64,000 nucleotides of DNA from Porticoccus sp905181945 (GCF_047729555.1 NZ_CP159825.1:744001-808000); one strand, 5' to 3'. Counted from the first letter of the stretch, positions 7,987 through 17,812 are shown. The notes: generated by a model not told the origin, from the sequence alone. Translations and numbers: made by a program.

Positions 7987-8869
7987 CAGACATCAAATAT
8001 CCTTTATCTCTCTCTCTCTTGTTATTCTTTATATATGCCTAACATCGCAGTCTAGTTCTTTGGCAGACATCAACATATCACTCAATGGTATCGGTAATAC
8101 TATTATTTTTCTCTCCCTGTGTCTTATTGGTACTCTTGGTGTTGGCCATGGGGCGCTTGATGGTAAGATAATCTGGGAGCACTCTGATAAAGTGGGCGCT
8201 AAAATCAAACTATATGCACTTTATATCCTGTTAGTCTCACTGGGGGCGATAGTTTGGATTTATTCACCTTTCTGCGGCTTGGTTTTGCTTTTATTGCTGT
8301 CGTCCATCCATTTTGGCTTATCTGACCTAAGTTTTTTGGGTAACAAAGGATTGATACCCAAAATTTGCTGGGGATTTACAATGACATTCCTTCCAGTCCT
8401 CTTTAAGCCTTCGCTTGTTTATCTCTTATTTCTTGAATTGACCTCAGTAAGCATTAGCACTGAAATCTTTGGCGTTATAAGGATGCTAGTCGTACTCAGC
8501 ATCCTTATTTTTGTTTCCTGTTTAATTTTTAGAATGTTACAAAAAGAGAAAAAAGAGCCTGTTGCTTTAAAACTAGCAATACTAGAGCTGTTTCTTTTAA
8601 TCATCCTAGCTTATTACCTGAGCCCACTTGTATGGTTTGGTCTATACTTTTGTGGACTACATGGCCTCAGAGCCATGCTAGCCTTCGATTTTAAGTTTAT
8701 ACCTGATGCATTATGGTTGATTATTTTTACAGCGCCAATTTCGCTATTTATCTTCCTGGTTGAATGGAGCTATGATCTCAGTAGCCTGCTGATTGTTTTC
8801 CCAGTGCTAGCAAGCCTTACAATTGCACACATGCTACTTCCACGGCTCAAAGATTTAGTTGGGTCCTGA
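7970..8869 (+). CDS. blh: Beta-carotene 15,15'-dioxygenase (retinal-forming)
   Basis: Brp/Blh family integral membrane oxygenase, 299 aa, cleaving beta-carotene into two retinal. Conserved histidines that should hold the non-haem iron are in GVGHGALDG (H60), SSIHFGLSD (H114), FCGLHGLRAM (H231) and IAHMLLPR (H287). Most of the rest is hydrophobic, consistent with multiple membrane helices. Two ATG codons are adjacent at 7970 and 7973. The start lies inside the end of crtY, so it is probably translationally coupled. It closes the retinal operon and supplies the chromophore for the two opsins upstream. No idi gene follows and no clear terminator is seen. Confidence 0.95.
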   Translation: MMTKINRHQISFISLSLVILYICLTSQSSSLADINISLNGIGNTIIFLSLCLIGTLGVGHGALDGKIIWEHSDKVGAKIKLYALYILLVSLGAIVWIYSPFCGLVLLLLLSSIHFGLSDLSFLGNKGLIPKICWGFTMTFLPVLFKPSLVYLLFLELTSVSISTEIFGVIRMLVVLSILIFVSCLIFRMLQKEKKEPVALKLAILELFLLIILAYYLSPLVWFGLYFCGLHGLRAMLAFDFKFIPDALWLIIFTAPISLFIFLVEWSYDLSSLLIVFPVLASLTIAHMLLPRLKDLVGS

Positions 8870-9146
8870 CAAGCTAGATACCAAAAAGAGGGCCACTTAA
8901 TATGCTCTACTTATTGCTAACCCCAGCCTTATAAAAACGTTTATTAAAAAAATTTCCATCTCATTACTAAAGTGCGCTTAACATTACACTGGCTAGCAAA
9001 TAGATTGCAGCTATTGTATTAACATCCCGGGTTTACATGGCTACAGGTGAGACTATGTATCCAATCTAGTTATAGCATTGTATTTAACATAATATACATT
9101 ATGCGCAATTATACACAGAGCAACAGAAGTCCTTTTCAAATCAAAA
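8870..9146. other. Convergent gap between blh and gor
   Basis: 277 bp of AT-rich sequence with no supported gene. The only clear structure is an inverted repeat CATAAT-atac-ATTATG at 9088-9103. It lacks a T-run and is not a convincing terminator for either operon. Confidence 0.4.
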
Positions 9147-10499
9147 CTAATCTACAGGCTGCCTCATTGTTACGAACTCTTCTGCAGCTGTCGGATGTAT
9201 ACCGACAGTGCTATCAAAATTTTGCTTCGTCGCACCTGCTTTTATCGCAACAGCAAGACCCTGAATGATTTCTCCAGCATAGTCTCCAACCATATGACAT
9301 CCAATAACTACATCAGAACTATGTATGACAATCAGCTTCATGAAAACCTTGCTGTCTCCACCACCTAGAGTTGCTTTCATCGGCCTAAACTGGCTTTTAT
9401 AGATGCGTAGGTCGATTCCGTGAATCTTTATCGCTTCCTCTTCTGTTAGCCCCACAGAGGCCGAATTTGGCTGGCTAAAGATGGCTGTTGGTATATTGGT
9501 GTAATCGACTGATGACCGCATTCCTGTCACAAAAAAATTAGATAGAGCCATACCTTCAGCTATAGCTACCGGGGTTAACTCAATACGTCCAATGACATCA
9601 CCTAATGCATATATACTAGGCTCTGAAGTGTTAAAGTAATCATCAACAATGATTGTACCGTTGCTTTTGGTTTTAATGTTTAATGATTCTAGACCCAGAT
9701 CTTTAATATTAGGTATTCGTCCAGTTGCATACATAACTAGATCTACGTCAATCTCTTCTTTTGTAGACAATCGTACGCAATATCCACTATTTATTTTTTT
9801 AACTTCTTCAACATCTGTTGAGAAGTGTAATACAACTCCTTGATTTTCATATTCTTCTTTAATTTTATTTCTAACATCACTATCAAAACCTTTCAGAAAT
9901 AAAGGCCCCCTATAAACAAGATGTGTTTCAACACCCAGACCCTTGAAGATACCAGCAAACTCAACTGCTATATAACCACCGCCAACAATAATAATTTTTC
10001 TTGGTAATTCTTTTAAATAGAATGCTTCATTTGAAGTCACAACCAGTTTGCTTCCTGGAAATTCTGGAATATATGGTGTTCCACCAGTTGCAATTAAGAT
10101 ATTTTTGGCCGTGTAGACATTATTGCCCACTTTTACACTATGAGGATCAAGAATAGATGCCCTACCTCGTATTACTTTCACCCCAACATGATCGAGTAGA
10201 TTGTTATATATTTTATTTAGCCGCTCTATTTCTTTATTTTTGTTTTCTCGCAATATATCCCAATTAAACTCAGTTTTAGCTATACTCCAACCAAATCCTT
10301 CGGCTTGATCAAAAATGTGGCTGTATTCGGAAGCATAAACGAATAGTTTTTTTGGGATACACCCAACATTAACGCAAGTACCACCTAGTGCCTGATATTC
10401 AGCTATACCTACTTTAAGACCCTTACTTGCTGACATGCGTGCCGTTCTGACACCACCCGATCCAGCTCCAATTACAAATAAATCAAAATCATACTTCAT
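9147..10499 (-). CDS. gor: Glutathione-disulfide reductase
   Basis: FAD/NADPH enzyme of 450 aa that keeps glutathione reduced in the cytosol. It has the N-terminal GAGSGG fold, the redox disulfide in CVNVGCIPKK (C42, C47), the second Rossmann motif GGGYIAVEF followed by VYRGPLFLKGFD, whose basic residues suit NADPH, and the catalytic HPTAAEE (H435, E440) near the C-terminus. IPKK after the disulfide favours glutathione reductase over lipoamide dehydrogenase. It lies just downstream of cysG with 18 bp between, probably in the serS-cysG transcript. The link to sulfur metabolism fits. Confidence 0.93.
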   Translation of the reverse strand: MKYDFDLFVIGAGSGGVRTARMSASKGLKVGIAEYQALGGTCVNVGCIPKKLFVYASEYSHIFDQAEGFGWSIAKTEFNWDILRENKNKEIERLNKIYNNLLDHVGVKVIRGRASILDPHSVKVGNNVYTAKNILIATGGTPYIPEFPGSKLVVTSNEAFYLKELPRKIIIVGGGYIAVEFAGIFKGLGVETHLVYRGPLFLKGFDSDVRNKIKEEYENQGVVLHFSTDVEEVKKINSGYCVRLSTKEEIDVDLVMYATGRIPNIKDLGLESLNIKTKSNGTIIVDDYFNTSEPSIYALGDVIGRIELTPVAIAEGMALSNFFVTGMRSSVDYTNIPTAIFSQPNSASVGLTEEEAIKIHGIDLRIYKSQFRPMKATLGGGDSKVFMKLIVIHSSDVVIGCHMVGDYAGEIIQGLAVAIKAGATKQNFDSTVGIHPTAAEEFVTMRQPVD

Positions 10500-10517
10500 A
10501 AAAAAATCCGAATAAAT

Positions 10518-11897
10518 CTAGCATTTAAACCATGACAACTTACTGTGCAGCGAAACCACTGAACCAATAATAATTAATGTTGGTGCCTTTGCTTTACCTT
10601 CCCTTACCTTGCCTGGCAGGGTTAACAAATTTCCTACATATGTATGCTGACTTCTAGTTGTTCCCTTTTCTATCAAGGCTGCAGGTGTGAGCGAATCCAT
10701 TCCAAAAGATATTAATTTTTCACAGATTATCTCAAGTCCGTTTAATCCCATATAAAAAACTAGGGTTTGATTTGGTGCAATTAATTCTGCCCAATTTAAA
10801 TTTAATTCATTATTTTTTTGATGACCTGTAATAAACCGCACAGATTGCGCATGATCGCGATGCGTCAGAGGAATTCCTGCATAGCTTGCGCAACCTGAAG
10901 CAGCTGTAATGCCAGGCACTACCTGAAATGGCACTCCATGGTCACCCAAGTGCTCTATCTCCTCCCCTCCTCGACCAAAAATAAATGGATCTCCGCCTTT
11001 TAGGCGAAGAACACGATTCCCTTGTTGGGCAAATTCAACTAATTTTTTGTTTATGTTTTCTTGAGTAATTGGATGATCACCTGCTGTTTTTCCAACAAAT
11101 ATCAACTCGGCATCCCTTCTAACCAAAGCCAATACCTCCTTAGATACCAGCCTATCATAAAGGACTATATCTGCTTTCTGCATCAATCTTAATGCCCTGA
11201 AAGTTAAAAGGTCTGGGTCGCCTGGACCGCCGCCAACAAGATAAACTTCACCTAATTTTTCGGCCTTATTGTGTTCTATTTTTTTTTGTAGCTCGATTTC
11301 AGCAGCTTCATTTTTTTCTGAATAAATCAGTTCGGCTATATCTCCTGAAAACACATCCTCCCAAAAAGCTTTTCGACCATTTGGGTCGGAAATTTTTTCT
11401 TTAACCAGTGGGCGAAATTTACCTGCAAGCTTGGCCAGACTGCCATACCCTGAAGGAATTATTGCTTCCAACTTTGTCCTCAGCATTCTTGCCAACACTG
11501 GCGCAGAACCGCCACTGCTGATGGCCACCAACATGGGACTCCTATCAACAATAGAAGGAAAGATAACGGTACACAATTCAGGCTGATCAACAACATTGAC
11601 TGGAATATTTAATAGTTGAGCATGATTTGAGACTTGAATATTGACTTCTTTTACATTAGTGGCAGAAATAACAAGAATAGCGTCATTTAAATCTTTGTTT
11701 TCAAAGTATTTTTTATTTAAATTTAAAGAATTTTTTTTAGCTAATTCTTTTATTCTTTCATCAATGTCTGGTGCTATAACATCAATTATCGCACCTGCCT
11801 CTAACAAAGGCCGAAGTTTTCTTAGCGCTATAGATCCAGCACCGACAACTACGCAGCGACGATTTCTAATGTTGTGAAACAAGGGGAGAAATTCCAT
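10518..11897 (-). CDS. cysG: Siroheme synthase (multifunctional CysG)
   Basis: Bifunctional 459-aa enzyme. The N-terminal domain (FLPLFHNIRNRRCVVVGAGSIALRK) is precorrin-2 dehydrogenase/ferrochelatase. The C-terminal domain, starting at VYLVGGGPGDPDLLT, is SAM-dependent uroporphyrinogen III methyltransferase, with LKGGDPFIFGRGGEE and the GITAASGC motif. The frame is open further upstream into serS, but family members begin with this MEFLPLF, so I place the start at 11897, 25 bp after serS ends. Siroheme serves sulfite and nitrite reductase, which fits the cysH gene elsewhere in the window. Confidence 0.95.
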   Translation of the reverse strand: MEFLPLFHNIRNRRCVVVGAGSIALRKLRPLLEAGAIIDVIAPDIDERIKELAKKNSLNLNKKYFENKDLNDAILVISATNVKEVNIQVSNHAQLLNIPVNVVDQPELCTVIFPSIVDRSPMLVAISSGGSAPVLARMLRTKLEAIIPSGYGSLAKLAGKFRPLVKEKISDPNGRKAFWEDVFSGDIAELIYSEKNEAAEIELQKKIEHNKAEKLGEVYLVGGGPGDPDLLTFRALRLMQKADIVLYDRLVSKEVLALVRRDAELIFVGKTAGDHPITQENINKKLVEFAQQGNRVLRLKGGDPFIFGRGGEEIEHLGDHGVPFQVVPGITAASGCASYAGIPLTHRDHAQSVRFITGHQKNNELNLNWAELIAPNQTLVFYMGLNGLEIICEKLISFGMDSLTPAALIEKGTTRSQHTYVGNLLTLPGKVREGKAKAPTLIIIGSVVSLHSKLSWFKC

Positions 11898-11922
11898 AGC
11901 ATCAATGTAACTCGATTTATTT

Positions 11923-13209
11923 TCAACTGCTAATAACTGTTTGCCCGCCCATGTACCTCTGAAGTATTTTGGGTATTTCGATAGAGCCATCTTCAAGTTG
12001 ATAGTTTTCCATTACAGCAACAAGTGTTCTGCCAACAGCTAAGCCTGATCCATTTAGTGTATGAAGCAGCTCAGGCTTACCTGTCTCAGGATTACGCCAG
12101 CGAATTTTTAAACGACGGGCCTGAAATGCACGAAAATTACTGCAAGAAGATATTTCACGGTAACGCTTCTGGGAGGGCAACCAAACCTCTATATCATGAG
12201 TGCATGATGCTGAAAACCCTATGTCCCCACCACACAGCATAACCGTCCTATAAGGCAAGCCTAGCTTCTGCAATAGTGCTTCGGCGTGGTCCGTAATGAG
12301 GTCTAACGCTTGAGCCGATTTTGTTGGCTCCACAAATTGTACTAACTCTACTTTTTCGAATTGATGTTGACGGATCATCCCTCTAGTATCCTTGCCGTAA
12401 CTCCCCGCCTCACTTCTAAAGCAGGGAGTGTGACAAGTAAGCTTTATCGGTAGCTGGCTGGCATCGATAATTTCATTACGGTATATATTAGTTACCGGTA
12501 CCTCTGCTGTGGGGATTAGGTAAAACTCTCTTTCGTCTTGTAGTTTAAATAAATCTTCCTCAAATTTTGGTAGCTGTCCAGTGCCATAAAGGGACTCTCG
12601 GTTGACAAGATAGGGGACATTTACCTCTTCATAGCCGTGTTCGATTTGATGAGTGTCGAGCATAAATTGACTTAAAGCCCTATGCATCCTAGCGATTCCA
12701 CCACGCATAACCGAAAAGCGTGAGCCGGTAATCTTTGCGCCAGCTTGAAAATCCAACATCCCTGAAAGCTCGCCCAGATCAACATGGTCCTTAACTTCAA
12801 AAGTAAAATCGCGAGGTTTCCCCCAGCGCCGTATCTCTAGATTATCGTCCTCATTAGTCCCCGGCGGCACATGATCATCTGGCAAATTTGGAATACCGCT
12901 CATGTAATCTTCAAGCTGATCTTGTATTTTATTGAGCTCTTCTTCTGCATGGATGCAAGCTTGTTTTAACTCCTCACCTCTCTCTTTTAGTAGAGGTATT
13001 TCTTCTTGAGTTTTAGCTTCAGAAATAGCTTTGCCCATCATTTTTGCATATGCATTTCTTTCTGACTGCAAGGATTGAGATGCATCTTGGAGCTGACGAT
13101 ACTCTCTCTCCAGCCCATTAATATATTTTACGTCTAGCACAAAACCACGGATCACTAGTTTTGCGGCAATTTTTTCAGGTTCAGAACGAATAAGTTTTAT
13201 ATCCAACAT
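11923..13209 (-). CDS. serS: Seryl-tRNA synthetase
   Basis: Class II synthetase of 428 aa charging tRNA-Ser. It starts MLDIKLIRSEPEKIAAKL and has the N-terminal antiparallel coiled coil (about residues 30-110, rich in E/Q/K). The catalytic core contains TAEVPVTNIYRNEI, the motif 2 region CFRSEAGSYGKDTRGMIRQHQFEKVELV and the motif 3 region LNGSGLAVGRTLVAVMENYQ. Length and layout are normal. It is followed closely by cysG and preceded by crcB with a 16-bp gap, all on the minus strand. Confidence 0.97.
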   Translation of the reverse strand: MLDIKLIRSEPEKIAAKLVIRGFVLDVKYINGLEREYRQLQDASQSLQSERNAYAKMMGKAISEAKTQEEIPLLKERGEELKQACIHAEEELNKIQDQLEDYMSGIPNLPDDHVPPGTNEDDNLEIRRWGKPRDFTFEVKDHVDLGELSGMLDFQAGAKITGSRFSVMRGGIARMHRALSQFMLDTHQIEHGYEEVNVPYLVNRESLYGTGQLPKFEEDLFKLQDEREFYLIPTAEVPVTNIYRNEIIDASQLPIKLTCHTPCFRSEAGSYGKDTRGMIRQHQFEKVELVQFVEPTKSAQALDLITDHAEALLQKLGLPYRTVMLCGGDIGFSASCTHDIEVWLPSQKRYREISSCSNFRAFQARRLKIRWRNPETGKPELLHTLNGSGLAVGRTLVAVMENYQLEDGSIEIPKILQRYMGGQTVISS

Positions 13210-13225
13210 AAGATTTAAATGATTC

Positions 13226-13597
13226 CTAGAAAAGACGAGTCAAAAAAATTGCACCTAACGTCCCCATAAGGCACAAAGCGACACTTAAAACCACATAAGC
13301 AGTAGCAAGTATAGGTTGGCCATTTTGCCATAAATCGAGGGTATCTAGCGAGAAAGAAGAAAAGGTAGTAAACGCTCCCAAGAAGCCAACCATCAGAATA
13401 TTTTTAAGCTCAGCAGGAAAAACTCCTCTCTCGATAATCAAGACATAACAGAGGCCCATAAGAGCAGAGCCAACTACGTTGACTGCTAGTGTGCTCATAA
13501 AGAGTCTGCCTCCAAACATAGGCACAAAAGCTGTATTTACAGCAAAGCGCCCCATGGCACCCAAAGCCCCGCCAAAAGCTACAGCCAACCATTGCAT
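13226..13597 (-). CDS. crcB: Fluoride exporter CrcB/Fluc
   Basis: Small four-helix membrane protein (123 aa) forming dual-topology fluoride channels. The family signature GFLGAFTTFSSFS is present, with an early GGALGAMGRF and a conserved asparagine in NVVGSALMG. The frame extends 21 codons upstream, but that would cross a terminator-like hairpin after lolA, and MQWLAVAFGG is the normal start, preceded by AAGGAAA. No clear fluoride riboswitch is seen in the short leader. A single crcB copy suggests a homodimer. Confidence 0.93.
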   Translation of the reverse strand: MQWLAVAFGGALGAMGRFAVNTAFVPMFGGRLFMSTLAVNVVGSALMGLCYVLIIERGVFPAELKNILMVGFLGAFTTFSSFSLDTLDLWQNGQPILATAYVVLSVALCLMGTLGAIFLTRLF

Positions 13598-13631
13598 TAT
13601 ATAATTTCCTTGTTCGTAGCAGCGAATATTT

Positions 13632-13656
13632 AAAAAAATAGCCACACTAAAGGCTA
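13632..13656 (-). terminator. Intrinsic terminator downstream of lolA
   Basis: On the minus strand TAGCC (13643-13639 complement side) pairs with GGCTA across an 8-nt loop and runs straight into seven T. It begins 16 bp after the lolA stop and separates ftsK-lolA from crcB-serS-cysG-gor. The stem is only 5 bp, so termination may be partial. Confidence 0.55.
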
Positions 13657-13671
13657 CCATAAAGATCTTTT

Positions 13672-14319
13672 CTATTTATACCTAATGATGTCTACACCCT
13701 CAGGCGGAGAAAACTGAAAACTCTTCTGTGCAAGAATCTGATTCATGCGGGTATCTATAAAATCAATTTCAGTTCTATAGCTAAGGGAGTCGGACAACAC
13801 CATGGAGACAGGAGTCTTGTTAATAAAACTCATCTCTAATTTTTGATAAAGACTATCAGTGGCAACAGGGGTAAGTAAAAAATCATTAGTGCTACTGTGC
13901 TTGCAACTCACATTGTAGCTTAACTCAATGTTATCAACACTACCGACCAATAAAATGGCAGGATTTTTAGATAATTCATGATTAAATTCACCGATAGATA
14001 CCTGCTGAAGATCGGGATCGTAGATCCATAGATTTTCATTGTCAGAAATAATGTGTTGTTCCATTGGAGCTTTAGTAATCCAGCTTACATTCCCTGGCCG
14101 CTCTGCTATCAAATGGCCCTCTACTTCTTGAATAATCTCGCCTTTTTCAGTGTAGGTTATTTGCTTGAAGTCAGTGTCTATAGTGCGAATAGAGGAAAGC
14201 ACATCTTGCAAGCTAGCTGTACACGTCGGGGCAATATCATTTTTTAGCTGGCCATCTGCCTTAACAGCAAAGTTACCCCAGATGAGAACCAAAAATATAA
14301 CAACCAACGTATCTTTCAT
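13672..14319 (-). CDS. lolA: Outer-membrane lipoprotein carrier protein LolA
   Basis: Periplasmic chaperone (215 aa) that carries lipoproteins from LolCDE to LolB. The N-terminus is a typical signal peptide, a lysine then a hydrophobic run ending near VKA (about residue 21). The mature part has DFKQITYTEKGEIIQEVEGHL and the lolA-like RPGNVSWITKAPMEQHIISD region with WIYDPDLQQV. Sequence similarity in this family is low, but position directly after ftsK is the classic order. It starts 2 bp after the ftsK stop. The rarA gene usual downstream of lolA in Pseudomonas-like genomes is absent. Confidence 0.88.
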   Translation of the reverse strand: MKDTLVVIFLVLIWGNFAVKADGQLKNDIAPTCTASLQDVLSSIRTIDTDFKQITYTEKGEIIQEVEGHLIAERPGNVSWITKAPMEQHIISDNENLWIYDPDLQQVSIGEFNHELSKNPAILLVGSVDNIELSYNVSCKHSSTNDFLLTPVATDSLYQKLEMSFINKTPVSMVLSDSLSYRTEIDFIDTRMNQILAQKSFQFSPPEGVDIIRYK

Positions 14320-14321
14320 AG

Positions 14322-16685
14322 CTAATCTCCAGAATTATCTGGAGCCAAGACATCCCTGTTACCATTTGAGCCCATTTCGCTTACAACGCCTGATGCTTCC
14401 ATTTGCTCTACAAGTCTTGCCGCCCTGTTATAACCAACACGTAGTTTTCTTTGGACAGAAGAGATTGATGCCTTCCGTGTTTGAATGACAAAAGAAACAG
14501 CCTCATCATACAAAGGGTCAGACTCTTGATCGCCACCCCCTCCGTCATCACCATAACCTGGGACAGGAATATTACTAGTGATCGCCTCGCTTGTTATGTC
14601 TTCTAGATACTCTGGAACACCCCTGCTCTTCCAATCTGCAACAACTTTATGGACTTCATGATCGTCTACAAACGCTCCATGAACCCTAATGGGTATACTT
14701 GTCCCAGGAGGAAGATAAAGAAGGTCACCGTGGCCCAAAAGCGACTCTGCCCCGCTTTGATCAAGAATAGTTCTTGAATCAATCTTTGAGGAAACCTGAA
14801 AAGCAATTCGGCTGGGAACATTTGCCTTAATCAATCCAGTAATAACATCCACCGAAGGCCTCTGGGTGGCCAATATTAAATGTATACCCGCCGCTCTAGC
14901 TTTTTGTGCAATACGGGCAATGAGTTGTTCCACTTTTTTGCCGACAATCATCATCATGTCAGCAAATTCATCAATCACAACCACTATACAAGGTAATTTA
15001 TCTAAATTAGGAGGCGAGCTGCTATCTTCTTCATTAAAAAATTCATCTGGCTTCCACAGTGGGTCAACAAGAGGGCTGCCTGCAGCAATACTATCCATAA
15101 TTTTTTTGTTATAGCCAGCAAGATTTCTAACTCCCAGTGCCGACATTAGCTTATAGCGGCGCTCCATTTCACCCACACACCACCTTAAGCTGCTGGCTGC
15201 ATCCTTCATATCTGTGACAACCGGTGTCAGCAAATGAGGAATACCATCATAAACAGATAACTCCAGCATTTTAGGGTCAATTAAAATAAGCCGCACATCT
15301 TCTGGGGTGGATTTATACAGCAAGCTCAATAGCATTGAGTTAATGCCAACAGATTTTCCAGAACCAGTAGTTCCGGCTACTAGCAAATGCGGCATTTTTG
15401 CTAAGTCAGCGCATACAGGCAAGCCAGAAATATCATTACCAAGAGCTAAAGTTAATGGCGACTTTGCCTGCTCATAAACCTCGGAAGAAAGAACCTCACT
15501 AAGACGTACCATTTCGCGATGTTCGTTAGGGATTTCAATACCGACATAAGATTTCCCGGGTATCACTTCTACCACCCTGACACTAACAACTGCAAGCGAT
15601 CTCGCAAGATCTCTAGAAAGACCACTTATTCTGCTCGCTTTGATGCCAGCAGCTGGCTGTATCTCAAAACACGTAACAACTGGTCCAGGCAATACTTCTA
15701 TTACTTCGGCGCTGATGCCAAAGTCCTGTAATTTTAGCTCTAGCTGCTTGGACATGGCTTGAAGTGAATCTTTAGAAAAGGCTTTGCCTGTATTATTGTC
15801 AGCCTTATCCAGCAAGCCTAACGCTGGAAGCGTCGCTAGATTTTTATCTATAAAAAAAGATGTCTGTTTTTCTTTTTCTACACGATTGCTAGATGCGGGT
15901 TTCCTGGATGGCTGCTGAATACTTAAAGGCCTCCTGGTTACATCTCTTTCCGCCCGGGTTTCTTTAACCTCTTTGCGATGCTGTTGTGCCAGCATGGCTT
16001 GAATCCTCTCGCTTCTTTTTGCTTTCAGTGTAGCTATACGACGACTTACATATTCACTGAGTCTTAACACTCCGCTAGCAATCCACTCGATTAGGGCAAG
16101 CCAAGATATATCAGTGAAAACTGTCATCCCAAACAAGAAAATAGCCACTAAAATAAGGGTGCTACCTATACTGTTAAAGGCAGCCGTTGCTGCCACTTCT
16201 ATCGATGAACCAAGAATACCACCAACACCGAAAGGCAATGAGGTTTCCAGACTGCCATAATGGAGAGCAGCTAAGGCTGTTGCGCTGACCAAAACCATCG
16301 TAAGCCCTAAAATACGAAGGATGAACACGAGGCTATCAAATCCAGACTTATTATCACGGTGGGTTCTAAATACGTTCCATGCTTTTAATGCAAGCAGCAT
16401 AGGTAGCAGGTAAGCCACGCAGCCAAGCAAAGAAAAAAACACATCTGATAGCCAGGCACCTAAAGATCCGCCAGCATTCAAAACATAGCCAGCATTGCCG
16501 GCATGCGACCAACCAGGATCTTCAGAAGAATGGGTTGCTAGTGCAATTAATAAATATATACATACAAATAGCCAACCAATGAGAGCCCCCTCTTTTAAGA
16601 TAAGCTTAATTTTTGACGGCTGCAATTGTTCGCTGTTCGCCAATGAGGGCTTATTAGGTTGTTTTTCTCTATTCAAAACTGCCAT
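14322..16685 (-). CDS. ftsK: DNA translocase FtsK
   Basis: Septal DNA pump of 787 aa that clears chromosome dimers and activates XerCD at dif. The N-terminal 200 residues form about four membrane segments (first at 35-52). A basic, short linker (about 215-280) is much smaller than in E. coli. The motor has Walker A GTTGSGKS (438-445), LILIDPKMLELSVYDGIPHL, Walker B CIVVVIDEFADMMM and ATQRPSVDVITG. A gamma winged-helix domain at the C-terminus (about 725-787, SSVQRKLRVGYNRAARLVEQMEASG) reads KOPS sites. Transcribed divergently from trxB and followed by lolA. Confidence 0.97.
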   Translation of the reverse strand: MAVLNREKQPNKPSLANSEQLQPSKIKLILKEGALIGWLFVCIYLLIALATHSSEDPGWSHAGNAGYVLNAGGSLGAWLSDVFFSLLGCVAYLLPMLLALKAWNVFRTHRDNKSGFDSLVFILRILGLTMVLVSATALAALHYGSLETSLPFGVGGILGSSIEVAATAAFNSIGSTLILVAIFLFGMTVFTDISWLALIEWIASGVLRLSEYVSRRIATLKAKRSERIQAMLAQQHRKEVKETRAERDVTRRPLSIQQPSRKPASSNRVEKEKQTSFFIDKNLATLPALGLLDKADNNTGKAFSKDSLQAMSKQLELKLQDFGISAEVIEVLPGPVVTCFEIQPAAGIKASRISGLSRDLARSLAVVSVRVVEVIPGKSYVGIEIPNEHREMVRLSEVLSSEVYEQAKSPLTLALGNDISGLPVCADLAKMPHLLVAGTTGSGKSVGINSMLLSLLYKSTPEDVRLILIDPKMLELSVYDGIPHLLTPVVTDMKDAASSLRWCVGEMERRYKLMSALGVRNLAGYNKKIMDSIAAGSPLVDPLWKPDEFFNEEDSSSPPNLDKLPCIVVVIDEFADMMMIVGKKVEQLIARIAQKARAAGIHLILATQRPSVDVITGLIKANVPSRIAFQVSSKIDSRTILDQSGAESLLGHGDLLYLPPGTSIPIRVHGAFVDDHEVHKVVADWKSRGVPEYLEDITSEAITSNIPVPGYGDDGGGGDQESDPLYDEAVSFVIQTRKASISSVQRKLRVGYNRAARLVEQMEASGVVSEMGSNGNRDVLAPDNSGD

Positions 16686-16861
16686 CCCAATTAACTATCT
16701 ATAAGGCTATTGTAAACGCAGTGGTTGTAAATACTAGAGACCAATCTCATAAGATTATGTTATAAGTTTGATAAATAAGCGCGATAGTAAAATCTTACTT
16801 TTCCTATTAATGCATATTCATTATTATATTGAAAATATTCACTTATATTTGGAAGTCTTTT
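16686..16861. promoter_or_regulatory. Divergent ftsK/trxB promoter region
   Basis: 176 bp AT-rich spacer between opposite starts. It must hold both promoters, but I see no box pair good enough to name. The trxB ribosome binding site GGAAG at 16851-16855 is clear and supports the start at 16862 over the upstream in-frame ATG at 16829. Confidence 0.45.
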
Positions 16862-17812
16862 ATGTCAGAAATTCAACACCATAAATTAATTATTCTGGGG
16901 TCTGGCCCTGCTGGTTACACTGCGGCAATTTATGCAGCACGAGCAAACCTCAATCCAGTCATCATCACCGGAATACAACAAGGCGGGCAATTAACTACCA
17001 CTACAGATGTTGATAATTGGCCGGGTGATCCTCATGGCCTTCAGGGTCCAGACCTTATGTTGCGAATGCAGGAACATGCCGAGCGTTTTGACACAAAAAT
17101 TATTTTTGATCACATAGATAGTCTTGATTTAAGCAAAAAACCTTTTCAGTTAAAAGGAAGTAGCAGCTACAGCTGCGATTCATTAATAATATGCACCGGG
17201 GCCTCTGCCCAGTATTTAGGGCTCCCATCTGAAGAAGTTTTTATGGGCAGAGGTGTCAGCGCATGCGCTACTTGCGACGGATTTTTCTACAGAGGAAAAA
17301 AAGTAGCTGTTATCGGTGGTGGAAATACTGCAGTCGAAGAAGCACTTTATCTCTCTAATATTTGTAGCGAGGTCACATTAATTCATCGCAGGGACACGCT
17401 AAAGTCAGAAAAAATACTACGTGACAAACTTTTAGAGCGGGCCAAAAATGGCAACATCAATATACTGTGGAATTATAAGCTAAACGAAATAAAAGGTGAT
17501 GACGCAGGTGTAACGTCATTGGCATTAAGGAGCACACTAAAAGAAATAGACTTAGACATTGAAGTGAGTGGAGTATTTATAGCTATTGGACATAAGCCAA
17601 ATACGGACATTTTTAAGGGCCAACTAAAAATGAGGGATGGGTATATTATTGTTCAAGGCGGATTAGAGGGAAATGCAACAGCTGTCAGTATTCCAGGTAT
17701 CTTTGCAGCCGGAGACGTAGCTGACCACGTATATCGCCAAGCAATAACTTCTGCTGGATCTGGCTGCATGGCTGCACTAGATGCAGAAAAATACCTTGAC
17801 GACTTGGCGTAA
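16862..17812 (+). CDS. trxB: Thioredoxin-disulfide reductase
   Basis: FAD/NADPH reductase of thioredoxin, 316 aa. The FAD fold is GSGPAGYTAAIYAARA (from residue 13), the redox pair is CATC (135-138) in SACATCDGFFYRG, and the NADPH fold is VIGGGNTAVEEALYL. The C-terminus has GIFAAGDVADHVYRQAITSAGSGCMAALDAE. An ATG 33 bp upstream is in frame, but GGAAG precedes the one at 16862. It leads trxB-aat-bpt-infA, with aat starting 5 bp after its stop. Reduced thioredoxin is a candidate donor for CysH and Bcp in this window. Confidence 0.96.
   Translation: MSEIQHHKLIILGSGPAGYTAAIYAARANLNPVIITGIQQGGQLTTTTDVDNWPGDPHGLQGPDLMLRMQEHAERFDTKIIFDHIDSLDLSKKPFQLKGSSSYSCDSLIICTGASAQYLGLPSEEVFMGRGVSACATCDGFFYRGKKVAVIGGGNTAVEEALYLSNICSEVTLIHRRDTLKSEKILRDKLLERAKNGNINILWNYKLNEIKGDDAGVTSLALRSTLKEIDLDIEVSGVFIAIGHKPNTDIFKGQLKMRDGYIIVQGGLEGNATAVSIPGIFAAGDVADHVYRQAITSAGSGCMAALDAEKYLDDLA

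Noticed and set aside
11898..11996. N-terminal extension of CysG
   Set aside because: It overlaps the end of serS and lies upstream of the conserved family start.
13598..13671. Fluoride riboswitch before crcB
   Set aside because: The leader is short and holds only the lolA terminator hairpin; no riboswitch core is visible.
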